The notes under the pieces are model-generated. The model did no database searches. It was not told where the DNA came from and saw only the letters and a program-made list of their open reading frames with translations. This document shows, piece by piece, positions 1 through 6,413 of a DNA stretch of 8,654 nt; position 1 is the stretch's first letter; each line of letters starts with the position of its first letter. Position numbers and translations under genes: made by a program. Source of the stretch: JBDLSO01 sp039799445. GTDB taxonomy: Bacteria; Patescibacteriota; Minisyncoccia; Phycocordibacterales; UBA5272. The DNA lies in contig JBDLSO010000025.1 in the NCBI GenBank assembly GCA_039799445.1, positions 1 to 8,654 on the forward strand. The letters run 5' to 3'.

Positions 1-828
1 GATACCTGCTGAAATGAGTGCATTGAGAGTTCGAGTCGAGAGACCTAGGTCTTCTACTTTTGTCTTGCCAGATTCAGAGACTTCGTCCGCTACTTTGAAT
101 TCTGTAGGTTCCGAAAGTGCATAATCTTCTTTTGAAGCAAATCCTACTATTGCTTGTAGCTGCTCAATCATCGCTTGTACTGATTTCTCGAGTGCAAGTC
201 TTGGAGTCAGTGTTCCGTCTGTCTCGATAACGACACGCAGTCTGTTGTGGTCAGTTTTGTCTCCGACACGCATGTTTTCTACTTCGTAACTAGCACGTCT
301 GATAGGAGTAAAGTTAGCATCTACAGAGATAGCTCCGATTTCTACTTTCTCTTTTTTATGCTCTTCTTTTGCAACGTATCCAAGTCCACGCTCTACTGTA
401 ACTGTGATATTGAGTATTGTGTCTTTCTTGGTGATTTCTGCAATACTTTGATCTTTGTTCAAAATATCTACTTGTCCTGTCGTTACAAAATCTTTTGCAG
501 TAACTTGTTTTGGCCCTTTTACAGAAAGAGAAATCTTTTGTGGCTCATCACCTACCATTTGAAATCTAATTCGTTTGAGTGAGAGTAATATGGTGATTAC
601 ATCTTCTTTGACTCCTTCTATTGTAGAGAATTCGTGCGATACTCCATCGATAGATACAGAGGTAATTGCGCATCCAGGCAGTGACGAGAGGATAATTCTA
701 CGTAATGAGTTCCCGAGTGTATGTCCATATCCTGGATATAAGTTATCAATTTCGTAAGTACCTTTATTTCCATCTTCTGAGACAATACGAGGTTTAGATG
801 GAAGAATAATGTTTGTGTGTAGTGACAT
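1..828 (-). CDS. rpoA: DNA-directed RNA polymerase subunit alpha (C-terminal part outside window)
   Basis: Alpha subunit of RNA polymerase, whose dimer nucleates beta/beta' assembly and whose C-terminal domain contacts UP elements and activators. Reading the minus strand from the ATG at 826-828 gives 276 uninterrupted codons running off the window start. Family hallmarks are visible: YPGYGHTLGNSLRRIILSSLPG near residues 31-53 (the dimerisation helix around TLGNSLRR), then FSTIEGVKED, and late ERGLGYV and NFTPIRRASYEVENMRVG segments. The last visible residues, VEDLGLSTRTLNALISAGI, are the start of the helix-hairpin-helix C-terminal domain. It lies 71 nt downstream of rpsD in the usual bacterial order. 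The start has no SD; the upstream bases read TTAGAGCCT. The identification is firm; only the true C-terminus is unseen. Confidence 0.96.
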   Translation of the reverse strand, partial: MSLHTNIILPSKPRIVSEDGNKGTYEIDNLYPGYGHTLGNSLRRIILSSLPGCAITSVSIDGVSHEFSTIEGVKEDVITILLSLKRIRFQMVGDEPQKISLSVKGPKQVTAKDFVTTGQVDILNKDQSIAEITKKDTILNITVTVERGLGYVAKEEHKKEKVEIGAISVDANFTPIRRASYEVENMRVGDKTDHNRLRVVIETDGTLTPRLALEKSVQAMIEQLQAIVGFASKEDYALSEPTEFKVADEVSESGKTKVEDLGLSTRTLNALISAGI

Positions 829-899
829 AGGCTCTAATGTAATTTTTAGTGTATAATTCGTAACTCAATCTTGTAACTAAAACTATTAACGCTTCCGTA

Positions 900-1511
900 T
901 TATCGACTGTAGAACTCAATAACAGATGCGAGATCAAATATTGGTTCAATTTCTGTTGCAGTACCGGTAATAGTGATTTGAAGTTTATCTGAGTCTAATT
1001 TCATCCACGCTGGAGTTTTGTATCCTTTCAATTTATCGTGACTGTGAGTAAAGAGAGCTGATTTCTTACTTCCTTCTCTGATTCCCACAATATCACCTGG
1101 TTTTACTTGATACGATGCAGACAATACTCTTTTTCCATTTACTGTAATATGTCCATGGGCAACTATTTGGCGAGCAAGTGCACGCACATGTGCCAATCCT
1201 GATCTATATACTACGTTATCTAGGCGAGACTCAAGTGTCTTGAATACTCTTTCAGCTGGAGTTGTTGTTTTGTCTTTACTATCCATTGCTTTTAAGACAT
1301 ATCCACTGAATTGTTTTTCGCGTAGACCGTATGAAATGCGGACAATTTGTTTGGCTTTGAGCTGACTTCCGAATTCGGTACGATTTGACTTATGTTTACG
1401 TTGAGAGTCAAGTATACCTGGTGGGTATGGTCTCTTAACGAAACCATCTTTTTCTCTTCCTGATAGATTGAGACCGAGACGTCTTGATTGTTTTGATGTT
1501 ATTCTTGGCAT
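900..1511 (-). CDS. rpsD: 30S ribosomal protein S4
   Basis: Primary 16S-binding protein that nucleates 30S assembly and, in well-studied bacteria, represses its own operon. 203 aa, close to the usual ~200-206. The N-terminus MPRITSKQSRRLGLNL, the YPPG segment (about residues 29-32) and the SRLDNVVYRSGLA block opening the S4 RNA-binding domain are all present, as is GHITVNGKRV. The protein ends VIEFYSR, like the ELYSK-type ends of other S4 proteins. It has no cysteines, so it is the form without the N-terminal zinc site. It starts only 9 nt after the rpsK stop, so it is co-transcribed. The spacer TATAAAACT contains no SD. Confidence 0.98.
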   Translation of the reverse strand: MPRITSKQSRRLGLNLSGREKDGFVKRPYPPGILDSQRKHKSNRTEFGSQLKAKQIVRISYGLREKQFSGYVLKAMDSKDKTTTPAERVFKTLESRLDNVVYRSGLAHVRALARQIVAHGHITVNGKRVLSASYQVKPGDIVGIREGSKKSALFTHSHDKLKGYKTPAWMKLDSDKLQITITGTATEIEPIFDLASVIEFYSR

Positions 1512-1520
1512 AGTTTTATA

Positions 1521-1958
1521 TTATATACGACGAGGTTTTTTAGGCTTTGGACCATTGTGTGGTACTGGTGTACGGTCTTTGATTGTTTGTATTTCAATAC
1601 CGTGTGCCATGAATGAACGAACTGCTGATTCACGACCTGAGCCTACTCCTTTGATGACTACATTTACGTCTTTGATACCAGCTCCAGCTGCCTTTTCACC
1701 GAGAATGTCACCTATTTTAGAAGCAGCAAAAGGAGTTCCTTTTTTTGCACCCTTGAATCCAAGAGCACCAGATGAAGACCATGCAAGTATATTACCTGAA
1801 TTATCAGCAAGAGATACTTTTGTATTGTTGTATGTTGATTCTACATACAAAGTACCAGAAGTTACTTTCTTCTTGTTGAGTGACTTTGCAAGTGAACGAG
1901 CACGAAGGCCTTGGTCTACTTGTTGTCCAGTTTTTTTGACTATACGTTTTTTTCCCAT
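1521..1958 (-). CDS. rpsK: 30S ribosomal protein S11
   Basis: Platform protein of the 30S subunit, near the mRNA exit side and the 3' end of 16S rRNA. 145 aa, somewhat longer than the ~129 aa of E. coli because of a basic, glutamine-containing N-terminus (MGKKRIVKKTGQQ...). Core motifs are intact: YNNTKVSLAD (residues ~43-52), the GFKGAKKGTPFAA block, GVGSGRESAVRSF and the terminal RTPVPHNGPKPKKPRRI. It lies 39 nt downstream of rpsM and 9 nt upstream of rpsD. The 22 nt before the ATG (AAACACACCAGAATTAAACAGT) hold no purine-rich SD, as for the other ribosomal genes here. Confidence 0.98.
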   Translation of the reverse strand: MGKKRIVKKTGQQVDQGLRARSLAKSLNKKKVTSGTLYVESTYNNTKVSLADNSGNILAWSSSGALGFKGAKKGTPFAASKIGDILGEKAAGAGIKDVNVVIKGVGSGRESAVRSFMAHGIEIQTIKDRTPVPHNGPKPKKPRRI

Positions 1959-1997
1959 ACTGTTTAATTCTGGTGTGTTTTTTAAATTGAGTAAATA

Positions 1998-2378
1998 CTA
2001 TTTCTTTTCTGCTGATCTTCTACCACTTCCCATCGTCTTGCGAACATTTCCACGGACGGTACGAGAATTTGTTTTTGTTCTTTGTCCACGTACTGGCAAA
2101 TGTTTAGCATGTCTTGTTCCTCGATATGTTCCGATATCTTTGAGACGTTTGATATTTTGTTGCTTATCACGTCTGAGGTCTCCTTCTATTTTGAAAGTCT
2201 CTATAGCTTTACGTACAGAGTTTTCTGTATCGGCATCTAGGTCTTTGGCTTTGGTTCCCCAGTCAAGCGAAAGATCATCGAGAACTTTTTTGGCTCGTGC
2301 ACGCCCTACACCATGTATCACCGTAAGTGATATTTCTAGGCGTTTGTCATCTGGAATTGTTATACCTGCTATTCTCAT
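1998..2378 (-). CDS. rpsM: 30S ribosomal protein S13
   Basis: Head protein of the 30S subunit that contacts the P-site tRNA and bridges to the 50S. 126 aa, a normal length. It starts MRIAGITIPDDKRLEISLT and has the helix-hairpin-helix element IHGVGRARAKKVL (~residues 21-33). The strongly conserved YRGTRHAKHLPVRGQRTKTN stretch is at ~84-103, followed by a lysine/arginine-rich tail ending SAEKK. It sits between rpmJ (40 nt upstream) and rpsK. The stop is TAG. No SD precedes the ATG (ACAAACACA). Confidence 0.98.
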   Translation of the reverse strand: MRIAGITIPDDKRLEISLTVIHGVGRARAKKVLDDLSLDWGTKAKDLDADTENSVRKAIETFKIEGDLRRDKQQNIKRLKDIGTYRGTRHAKHLPVRGQRTKTNSRTVRGNVRKTMGSGRRSAEKK

Positions 2379-2418
2379 TGTGTTTGTATGCTGTAAAAGT
2401 TAGAAATAATAAACAAGG

Positions 2419-2532
2419 TTATCCTTGTACTTGTTTGTGTTTTGGGTCAACACATATAACACGCACTGCTCCTCCTCGCTTGATCATTTTGCAACTACTA
2501 CAAATTTTTTTAACTGATGATTTGATTTTCAT
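2419..2532 (-). CDS. rpmJ: 50S ribosomal protein L36
   Basis: Small zinc-binding protein of the 50S subunit. 37 aa, within the family's usual 37-38. The start chosen is the ATG at 2530-2532, giving MKIKSSVKKICSSCK; a longer in-frame extension from 2625 adds only unrelated residues and crosses the promoter and hairpin described here. Zinc ligands are complete: C11, C14, C27 and H32 (C-X2-C-X12-C-X4-H), so this is the zinc-binding form. It lies between infA and rpsM, the common bacterial order. A 120-nt gap separates it from infA and contains its own promoter and a structured leader. Confidence 0.97.
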   Translation of the reverse strand: MKIKSSVKKICSSCKMIKRGGAVRVICVDPKHKQVQG

Positions 2533-2584
2533 AAAAATAAAAGATACACATGCCTCTCGGGCAGAGCCTCGATGACATGTATAT
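2533..2584 (-). promoter_or_regulatory. Structured 5' leader of rpmJ
   Basis: The RNA upstream of rpmJ can fold into a two-part stem. The outer helix is ACATG/CATGT (2576-2580 with 2548-2552) extended by three more pairs past one mismatch. The inner hairpin has stem GCTCT/AGAGGC with one bulged G and loop GCCCG. This patch is GC-rich in an AT-rich gap and lies between the predicted start of transcription (~2590) and the ATG. It could be an autoregulatory site, an RNA-stability element or a remnant terminator of the infA message. It is a fold I can draw, not a recognised family. Confidence 0.4.
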
Positions 2585-2596
2585 TTCGTGTACAAA

Positions 2597-2625
2597 AGTA
2601 TAGCATATACTAGCTCAAAACGCAA
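2597..2625 (-). promoter_or_regulatory. Promoter of rpmJ-rpsM-rpsK-rpsD-rpoA (extended -10)
   Basis: On the minus strand TTGCGT (2620-2625) is followed after 17 nt by TATACT (2597-2602). A TG sits one base upstream of the hexamer (TGcTATACT), the extended -10 arrangement. The predicted start near 2590 gives a ~58-nt leader. It would let the ribosomal genes be transcribed independently of infA. Confidence 0.5.
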
Positions 2626-2652
2626 GTACTTTGCTTGATTTATAGTTTATTA

Positions 2653-2868
2653 TTAATTGCGTTTGACTATACGAGCCTTACCACCAGTTGGTTCAGGTAG
2701 TAGAGTTACTTTGTCCCCTACCAAAACTTTGATTTTGTGTATACGCATTTTCCCTGCGAGATATGCCAAAACTTCTTTTTTGTTCTCATCGAGCTCTACG
2801 CGAAAGAGTGCTGCTGGAAGACATTCTACTATTTTTCCTGTTACTAAATTTTCTTTATCTGTTGCCAT
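2653..2868 (-). CDS. infA: Translation initiation factor IF-1
   Basis: Small OB-fold (S1-type) factor that binds the 30S A site and helps IF-2 and IF-3 during initiation. 71 aa against the usual ~72. The pattern is clear: VTGKIVECLPAALFRVEL at ~9-26, LAYLAGKMRIHKIKVLVGDKV at ~35-55, and the terminal GKARIVKRN. The LAGKMRIHKI segment matches the GKMRKNxI element of the family. It is the first gene of the translation block, with its own promoter directly upstream; PAP2 ends 57 nt before its ATG. Its leader ends CATATACAACAACA, without an SD. Confidence 0.96.
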   Translation of the reverse strand: MATDKENLVTGKIVECLPAALFRVELDENKKEVLAYLAGKMRIHKIKVLVGDKVTLLPEPTGGKARIVKRN

Positions 2869-2887
2869 GTGTTGTTGTATATGAGTA

Positions 2888-2917
2888 TATAGTATAATAC
2901 TATACTTATTTTAGCAA
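2888..2917 (-). promoter_or_regulatory. infA promoter with a 17-nt palindrome
   Basis: The minus strand has TTGCTA at 2912-2917 and, downstream, TACTAT at 2889-2894 (17-nt spacer) or TATACT at 2891-2896 (15-nt spacer). The -10 region lies within a palindrome at 2888-2904: 8-bp arms around one central base. The palindrome may only reflect overlapping TATA-like hexamers, or it could be an operator. It separates infA from the upstream envelope genes. Confidence 0.45.
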
Positions 2918-2925
2918 GTGCATTC

Positions 2926-3582
2926 TCAGCTTTCTTTGGCTTGAAGTGCTTTCTGAGCTATGTGTGATTCAAATAGTAGTATTGAGATAGAGCTACAAAG
3001 TATCGCCAAGAGATAGCCTCCCACTATGTCGCTGAGCCAATGCTCTCCAAGAAAGAGTCTAGAAGCAGCGATTGATACAGAGATACATACTGCAATACCA
3101 ATATAGACTTTCTTATGCTTGACCTGCATTTGATGGGTGTATATATAGCTGCTGAGTATCAGAAATACTGCCGAGATAGCAGTGTGACCACTTGGATAAC
3201 TAAATGAAGTCTCTATTGCCTGCTCATATACAGGTCGCTCAAATGCAAATAAGGATTTGAGATACATAACTATGCCAAAAGTAGCAAGTATAGAGGAACT
3301 ATACAAAATACCAAGGCGATATGAATGTCTGTAGCAAAAATATACTGTTGCTGCTATTGTCAGTATTCCAATACCGACCGGTCCACCCAAATGTGTGATA
3401 TAACTCCAGATGAGGTGCTCATCCGCTAATCTACTAGGTATCAGATATTCAAAAACGGATTGATTGATTGCAATAAGTGTCTTGTTTGACTGATATACTA
3501 GATACGAAAAGAGTATACACGCTGATCCAGATATCGCTATGATGTAAGACAATATCTTATGCTGTGTGAAAATGTGCCTCAT
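2926..3582 (-). CDS. PAP2-superfamily membrane phosphatase
   Basis: Membrane lipid phosphatase of the phosphatidic acid phosphatase 2 family; members dephosphorylate undecaprenyl pyrophosphate, phosphatidate or phosphatidylglycerol phosphate. 218 aa with about six hydrophobic segments. All three signature motifs are intact: K109-X6-R116-P117; PSGH at 130-133; and S174-R175 followed by H181 and D185. H133 and H181 are the expected phosphotransfer pair and D185 the supporting acid. It starts 18 nt after the dgkA-family gene, so the two are probably co-transcribed. Next to a polyprenol/lipid kinase, recycling or supply of undecaprenyl phosphate is the likeliest role, but the substrate cannot be fixed from sequence. 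The stop is TGA, which argues against TGA recoding. Confidence 0.9.
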   Translation of the reverse strand: MRHIFTQHKILSYIIAISGSACILFSYLVYQSNKTLIAINQSVFEYLIPSRLADEHLIWSYITHLGGPVGIGILTIAATVYFCYRHSYRLGILYSSSILATFGIVMYLKSLFAFERPVYEQAIETSFSYPSGHTAISAVFLILSSYIYTHQMQVKHKKVYIGIAVCISVSIAASRLFLGEHWLSDIVGGYLLAILCSSISILLFESHIAQKALQAKES

Positions 3583-3600
3583 GGTTTAGATATGATACAC

Positions 3601-3975
3601 CTAGAAAAAGAGATGATGCACAAAAACAAAGAGTCCTGCAATTCCCGCACCAAATCCAAAACAGAGCACTCCAGCCGATGCAATATCCTTTATCTTGCCC
3701 ACATGATCGTGGTGATCCGGATGAAGTTTGTTCCAAGATTCCTCTATCGCTGTATTGAGTAGCTCTGCACCAAGTACAGAGAAGCTAGCAAGTGTGACAA
3801 TTGCATACTCAATATAAGAGAAATCAAGTAGTATCGCAGCACTATACACTACTAGTATAATAGCTATCTCGGTTCTAAGATTTCTTTCAGAGACATATGC
3901 ATAACGGACACCACGAAATGCGTGTACTATACTTTTACTACTGTCCTTTATGTGTCTTTTAGCTTTTGAAATCAT
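3601..3975 (-). CDS. dgkA: Undecaprenol / diacylglycerol kinase (DgkA family)
   Basis: Small integral-membrane kinase that phosphorylates undecaprenol (Gram-positive type) or diacylglycerol (E. coli type) using ATP. 124 aa, typical length, with three predicted membrane helices. Key residues are visible: SERNLRTEIA (E30, N32) after the amphipathic N-terminus, E71-x-x-N-T-A-I-E78, and K96-D97 before ASAGVL. The order and spacing match the family's ATP/Mg-binding residues. A histidine-rich HPDHHDHVGK loop (85-94) joins helices 2 and 3. The gene lies 16 nt after the GH18 stop and 18 nt before PAP2. An alternative ATG at 3977-3979 is out of frame. With PAP2 downstream, undecaprenol kinase is the favoured reading. 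Confidence 0.88.
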   Translation of the reverse strand: MISKAKRHIKDSSKSIVHAFRGVRYAYVSERNLRTEIAIILVVYSAAILLDFSYIEYAIVTLASFSVLGAELLNTAIEESWNKLHPDHHDHVGKIKDIASAGVLCFGFGAGIAGLFVFVHHLFF

Positions 3976-3991
3976 ACATGTCTTTTATATA

Positions 3992-5263
3992 TTACTTTTG
4001 ATTGAGCACATCCCACATACTCTGATCTGCACCACCATCGAACTTGAATACTGTGATACCACCGAGTTTATACTTTTTTGCAAGTGCAATTTTATCTATC
4101 ATGGATTCAGCATCTGGAAAAGAAACAAAGTGTAGAGGTGCTCCTACTGCACCAGCATAACTCGGTGACTCTGGTGCAGAATACATATATGAAAGCTCAC
4201 CAGCTTGATTTCGTTCTATATCTATACCGCGAGCCTTGGCATTGTTGTACGCTTCACGGAAATTGATTGCTCGTAATTTGGTATATACATATCCTCTACC
4301 CTCTATATCTGGCGTCAATTCCCATTTGTAACCAAAAGTAGGTATTCCAAGCATAATCTTGCTTGGAGCTATTGTTTTGGTTGTTTCCTTGATAACTTTT
4401 TCAACCCATTTTGGATCTGCGACAGGCATATATGGAGTACCTAATTTGTCGTATGTGTCATGAAGCGCGATATCTGCATCTTGCTGATCGTATGTCATGA
4501 GTCTGACCTGATCACAATACGTGTTGATAGCAACGTAGTCATTTGAGACTAATTTACTTTCTGCTATTTTTTGTGCAGTGAGTACTCTTACACGTGACTC
4601 TATTGGTGTACGAGGTTCGATAGTACAAATGAGCTTTTTATTTTTGGACTTTGTAATAACCGAGAGCTCTTTAAGGAATGCACTGAAACCATTCTTTGTT
4701 TCTGCTGATTTGTTTTCATAGTCAATATCTACACCATCAAACGATGGATTGTCTAGAATATTTGTTTTGATGGATTGTATATGACTAGTACGTGCTGTCT
4801 TGTCGTTTAGAATTGCTTCCATTTGTGACCGACTGAACCATGCAACTGTCGGATAGATTTTTATTTTCTTTTCTTTAGCTTGAGCAAACAATGTTGGCCA
4901 AGGCTCTTCAGCTATTTTCAATTTATCTACTAGTATACCTTTTGAATCTACTTCATACGAAAATGGACTAATAATATCGAGTTTGGATAGATTTTCTGTG
5001 GTTTCAGTACCTCCTGCTGTTTTCGTCCAATATGGTATCCAGCCCGCTTTCAAAAATGTAGTTGGAGTGGTGGTGACTTTCGTAGTTGTTTTGGCTACCG
5101 TTTTGACTGGGGTTTTTGTAGCTGTTTTTTTTGCTGGGGTTACTACTTTTTGAGTTGTCGCTTTCTTTGTTGTTGTCGCTGCGAGCGCAATAGAAGATAC
5201 TCCAAAGATGCCAAGTACAAGGAGTATAATTGAGATATATCTATAATGAGGTTGTATGTTCAT
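3992..5263 (-). CDS. Secreted glycoside hydrolase family 18 protein (YaaH-like)
   Basis: Exported hydrolase of the GH18 TIM-barrel family, related to chitinases and to spore-germination YaaH-type N-acetylglucosaminidases. The chosen ATG (5261-5263) gives 423 aa; a TTG 21 nt upstream is in frame but would put the -10 hexamer inside the gene. Residues ~10-29 form a signal peptide (IILLVLGIFG core, ALA-A cleavage region). Residues ~30-69 are a Thr/Lys/Val-rich low-complexity linker. The barrel begins at AGWIPYW (~73). The catalytic motif DGVDIDYE is complete (176-183, proton donor E183), with LMTYD at 255-259 and the late-strand LGIPTFGYKW at 305-314. It is first in a cluster with dgkA and PAP2, pointing to peptidoglycan or surface-glycan remodelling. 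Substrate unknown. Confidence 0.88.
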   Translation of the reverse strand: MNIQPHYRYISIILLVLGIFGVSSIALAATTTKKATTQKVVTPAKKTATKTPVKTVAKTTTKVTTTPTTFLKAGWIPYWTKTAGGTETTENLSKLDIISPFSYEVDSKGILVDKLKIAEEPWPTLFAQAKEKKIKIYPTVAWFSRSQMEAILNDKTARTSHIQSIKTNILDNPSFDGVDIDYENKSAETKNGFSAFLKELSVITKSKNKKLICTIEPRTPIESRVRVLTAQKIAESKLVSNDYVAINTYCDQVRLMTYDQQDADIALHDTYDKLGTPYMPVADPKWVEKVIKETTKTIAPSKIMLGIPTFGYKWELTPDIEGRGYVYTKLRAINFREAYNNAKARGIDIERNQAGELSYMYSAPESPSYAGAVGAPLHFVSFPDAESMIDKIALAKKYKLGGITVFKFDGGADQSMWDVLNQK

Positions 5264-5299
5264 ATATATAGTATAACATATCAAAAGTCAGACTGTGAC
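5264..5299 (-). promoter_or_regulatory. Promoter of the GH18-dgkA-PAP2 cluster, probably leaderless
   Basis: On the minus strand GTCACA (5294-5299) is followed after 18 nt by TATACT (5270-5275). Only six bases, ATATAT, then separate the -10 from the ATG, so transcription should begin at or next to the A of the start codon. There is no room for an SD. Confidence 0.5.
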
Positions 5300-5345
5300 G
5301 CTATAACGCTTTGAAAAATGCCTTTTATGGTGTACTATATGTAGT

Positions 5346-5389
5346 ATTATTTTGTAAAATAAATTTAATTTTACTTTTTGCAAAATAAT
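5346..5389. repeat. AT-rich inverted repeat upstream of the GH18 promoter
   Basis: Outer arms ATTATTTTG (5346-5354) and CAAAATAAT (5381-5389) match over 9 bp. Inner arms TAAAAT (5355-5360) and ATTTTA (5368-5373) also pair. It lies between the divergent GH18 promoter and the tandem repeat. It could be a protein-binding or attachment-type site, or a chance product of AT-rich sequence. No gene is visible in 5300-5415. Confidence 0.35.
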
Positions 5390-5415
5390 TTGGTACATTG
5401 TTCCAATACTCTCTA

Positions 5416-5528
5416 ATTTCTTCAATTGTACTCAATTGGTTGAAATCGCAGTAAAAACAATCTGTCACTAATTTACTGATATACTCATATCATAATTACC
5501 ATACCAAATATTGGTGGATCGTCTAATG
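5416..5528 (+). repeat. Tandem repeat copy 1, with promoter and truncated 5' end of tRNA-Gln
   Basis: A 113-nt unit that recurs at 5535-5647 (period 119 nt) with a single mismatch (C5462 versus G5581). It holds CAATTG-TACT-CAATTG, an extended -10 promoter and, at 5512-5528, the first 17 nt of tRNA-Gln. After that the sequence leaves the tRNA (CTCCCG) and the unit starts again. It is therefore a broken tRNA start with an intact-looking promoter. Confidence 0.9.
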
Positions 5529-5534
5529 CTCCCG

Positions 5535-5647
5535 ATTTCTTCAATTGTACTCAATTGGTTGAAATCGCAGTAAAAACAATGTGTCACTAATTTACTGATA
5601 TACTCATATCATAATTACCATACCAAATATTGGTGGATCGTCTAATG
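5535..5647 (+). repeat. Tandem repeat copy 2, running into the complete tRNA-Gln
   Basis: Second copy of the 113-nt unit. Its last 17 nt (5631-5647) are the start of the complete tRNA-Gln. One substitution separates the copies, so the duplication is recent or kept uniform. Because the unit includes the presumed promoter, two start sites may feed the tRNA. Confidence 0.9.
5596..5604 (+). promoter_or_regulatory. Extended -10 promoter of tRNA-Gln
   Basis: TGaTATACT is a good extended -10 element about 26 nt before the mature tRNA 5' end. No convincing -35 is seen at 17-18 nt. An identical copy lies 119 nt upstream at 5477-5485. CATAAT at 5610-5615 is a weaker alternative. Confidence 0.4.
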
Positions 5648-5701
5648 GTAGGACAGCAGCCTTTGAAGCTGTGAATCTAGGTTCGATCCCTAGTCCACCA
5701 G
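5631..5701 (+). tRNA. tRNA-Gln (anticodon UUG)
   Basis: Full cloverleaf of 71 nt. The acceptor stem TGGTGGA/TCCACCA has 7 pairs. The D arm GTC..GAC carries a TAATGGTAG loop. The anticodon stem is GCAGC/GCTGT with loop CTTTGAA, anticodon TTG at 5663-5665. The short variable region is GAAT. The T arm is CTAGG/CCTAG with loop TTCGATC. The discriminator is G5701, and the U1-A72 pair and G73 fit bacterial tRNA-Gln. The next bases are CAT rather than CCA, so CCA must be added enzymatically. The 3' part from the anticodon loop onward is repeated at 8007-8049. Confidence 0.93.
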
Positions 5702-5703
5702 CA
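5661..5703 (+). repeat. Left 43-nt direct repeat (3' part of the complete tRNA-Gln)
   Basis: From the first base of the anticodon loop through the discriminator and two more bases (CA). Identical to 8007-8049. This copy belongs to the complete tRNA. Confidence 0.95.
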
Positions 5704-5744
5704 TATACTAAAAACGCTAGGTTATTCCTAGCTTTTTTAGTATA
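5704..5744 (+). terminator. Hairpin terminator after tRNA-Gln
   Basis: TATACTAAAAAcGCTAGG pairs with CCTAGCtTTTTTAGTATA around a TTATT loop. Seventeen of 18 positions pair, with one C-T mismatch (5715/5733). The A run on one arm and T run on the other would let it end transcripts from both strands. It starts two bases after the tRNA discriminator. A covarying homologue follows the tRNA fragment at 8050. Confidence 0.8.
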
Positions 5745-5797
5745 AAGTTGGTGTTGCTATGATCGAACCGCGGGCCGCAGCACTCGAAGAAAGTGCG

Positions 5798-5836
5798 TAG
5801 GTTTCGAGCTCACCAGAGCGAGAGGCGATCCCTAGT
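5798..5836 (+). repeat. 39-nt diverged repeat, left copy
   Basis: Matches 8171-8209 at 35 of 39 positions; the shared core is CTCACCAGAGCGAG. It ends CGATCCCTAGT, an 11-nt string also found in the tRNA-Gln T arm (5684-5694). It lies in a locally GC-rich stretch (5755-5835) with no gene. The match places this tail and the one after 8049 as relatives. Confidence 0.75.
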
Positions 5837-5863
5837 TCTCTATATTTATTTAGTATATAAGTA

Positions 5864-5875
5864 TATAATTAAAAG
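5864..5875 (+). promoter_or_regulatory. -10 element of the 5876 gene, leaderless arrangement
   Basis: TATAAT (5864-5869) is a perfect -10 hexamer, and only TAAAAG separates it from the ATG at 5876. Transcription should start at about the first base of the gene. The -35 region (TATATT near 5841) is weak. Confidence 0.5.
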
Positions 5876-6310
5876 ATGAATTTTGAAAATATAATAAAAT
5901 CAATCAGTCCTTGGGTAAAAATTGATCTTGAGAAGAAGCAAGAAGATAGATTATTACTAGATGAGATTATTTCAATCTTATCACCGACAATAGTTAAGTC
6001 ATTTACCGATTCTCTTTTGAAAGCAAACTACGACAGAAATTATAATAGTATTATTTCAGAGTATATTAATTTTTCCCAATTAGTTACGACAAAGTTTCAT
6101 CGTACAAAAATTCAAAATAAATACTTGAAGCTAACCGCTAGTTTAGAAGAACTTAATGTGTTCTTAACGCTTAACTTTTCATCAAATTATGCAAGGAAAG
6201 AAATTATGTTACTGGATAAAAATGATGACGACCATACAGTATACGATAAAAATTTAATAGAGTTAGAAAGACTTGTTATTGATTTTAAAAAAAATATGAC
6301 GAATTTATAA
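5876..6310 (+). CDS. Hypothetical protein, charged and mostly helical
   Basis: I do not recognise this 144-aa protein. It is rich in Lys, Asn, Asp, Glu, Ile and Leu, has no signal peptide or membrane span, and looks alpha-helical throughout (for example LEELNVFLTL and NLIELERLVIDFKKN). The perfect TATAAT six bases upstream of the ATG supports the start. Near its end is an A8 run (6287-6294); a shift to the -1 frame there would replace the last few residues with 50 others that include one strongly hydrophobic span. It is the first gene inside the acquired segment and is more AT-rich than the genes to its right. Confidence 0.6.
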   Translation: MNFENIIKSISPWVKIDLEKKQEDRLLLDEIISILSPTIVKSFTDSLLKANYDRNYNSIISEYINFSQLVTTKFHRTKIQNKYLKLTASLEELNVFLTLNFSSNYARKEIMLLDKNDDDHTVYDKNLIELERLVIDFKKNMTNL

Positions 6311-6413
6311 TAATTGGATCAAAAAAATATGTAACAATCTCAGAAACTTTTGTATTTATTATTCCTATAATATTACTTTCTTTACTTTTTATTTATAATC
6401 TATTTATAACAAC

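Noticed and set aside
247..757. Plus-strand open frames over rpoA
   Set aside because: They are antisense to a clean, family-matching rpoA frame and have no domain or start signal.
1468..2403. Long plus-strand open frame (311 codons) across rpsD/rpsK/rpsM
   Set aside because: It lies antisense to three unmistakable ribosomal protein genes; its sequence is only their complement.
2926..2928. TGA possibly recoded, as in some CPR lineages
   Set aside because: PAP2 ends naturally at this TGA just before the infA promoter, and the ribosomal genes show no internal TGA.
5416..5647. CRISPR array
   Set aside because: There are only two 113-nt copies separated by 6 nt, with no spacers; it is a tandem duplication.
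5745..5840. Possible minus-strand tRNA (GGTTCGATC followed by AGCAACACCA)
   Set aside because: The T stem does not pair and no matching 5' acceptor strand is present, so no cloverleaf can be drawn.
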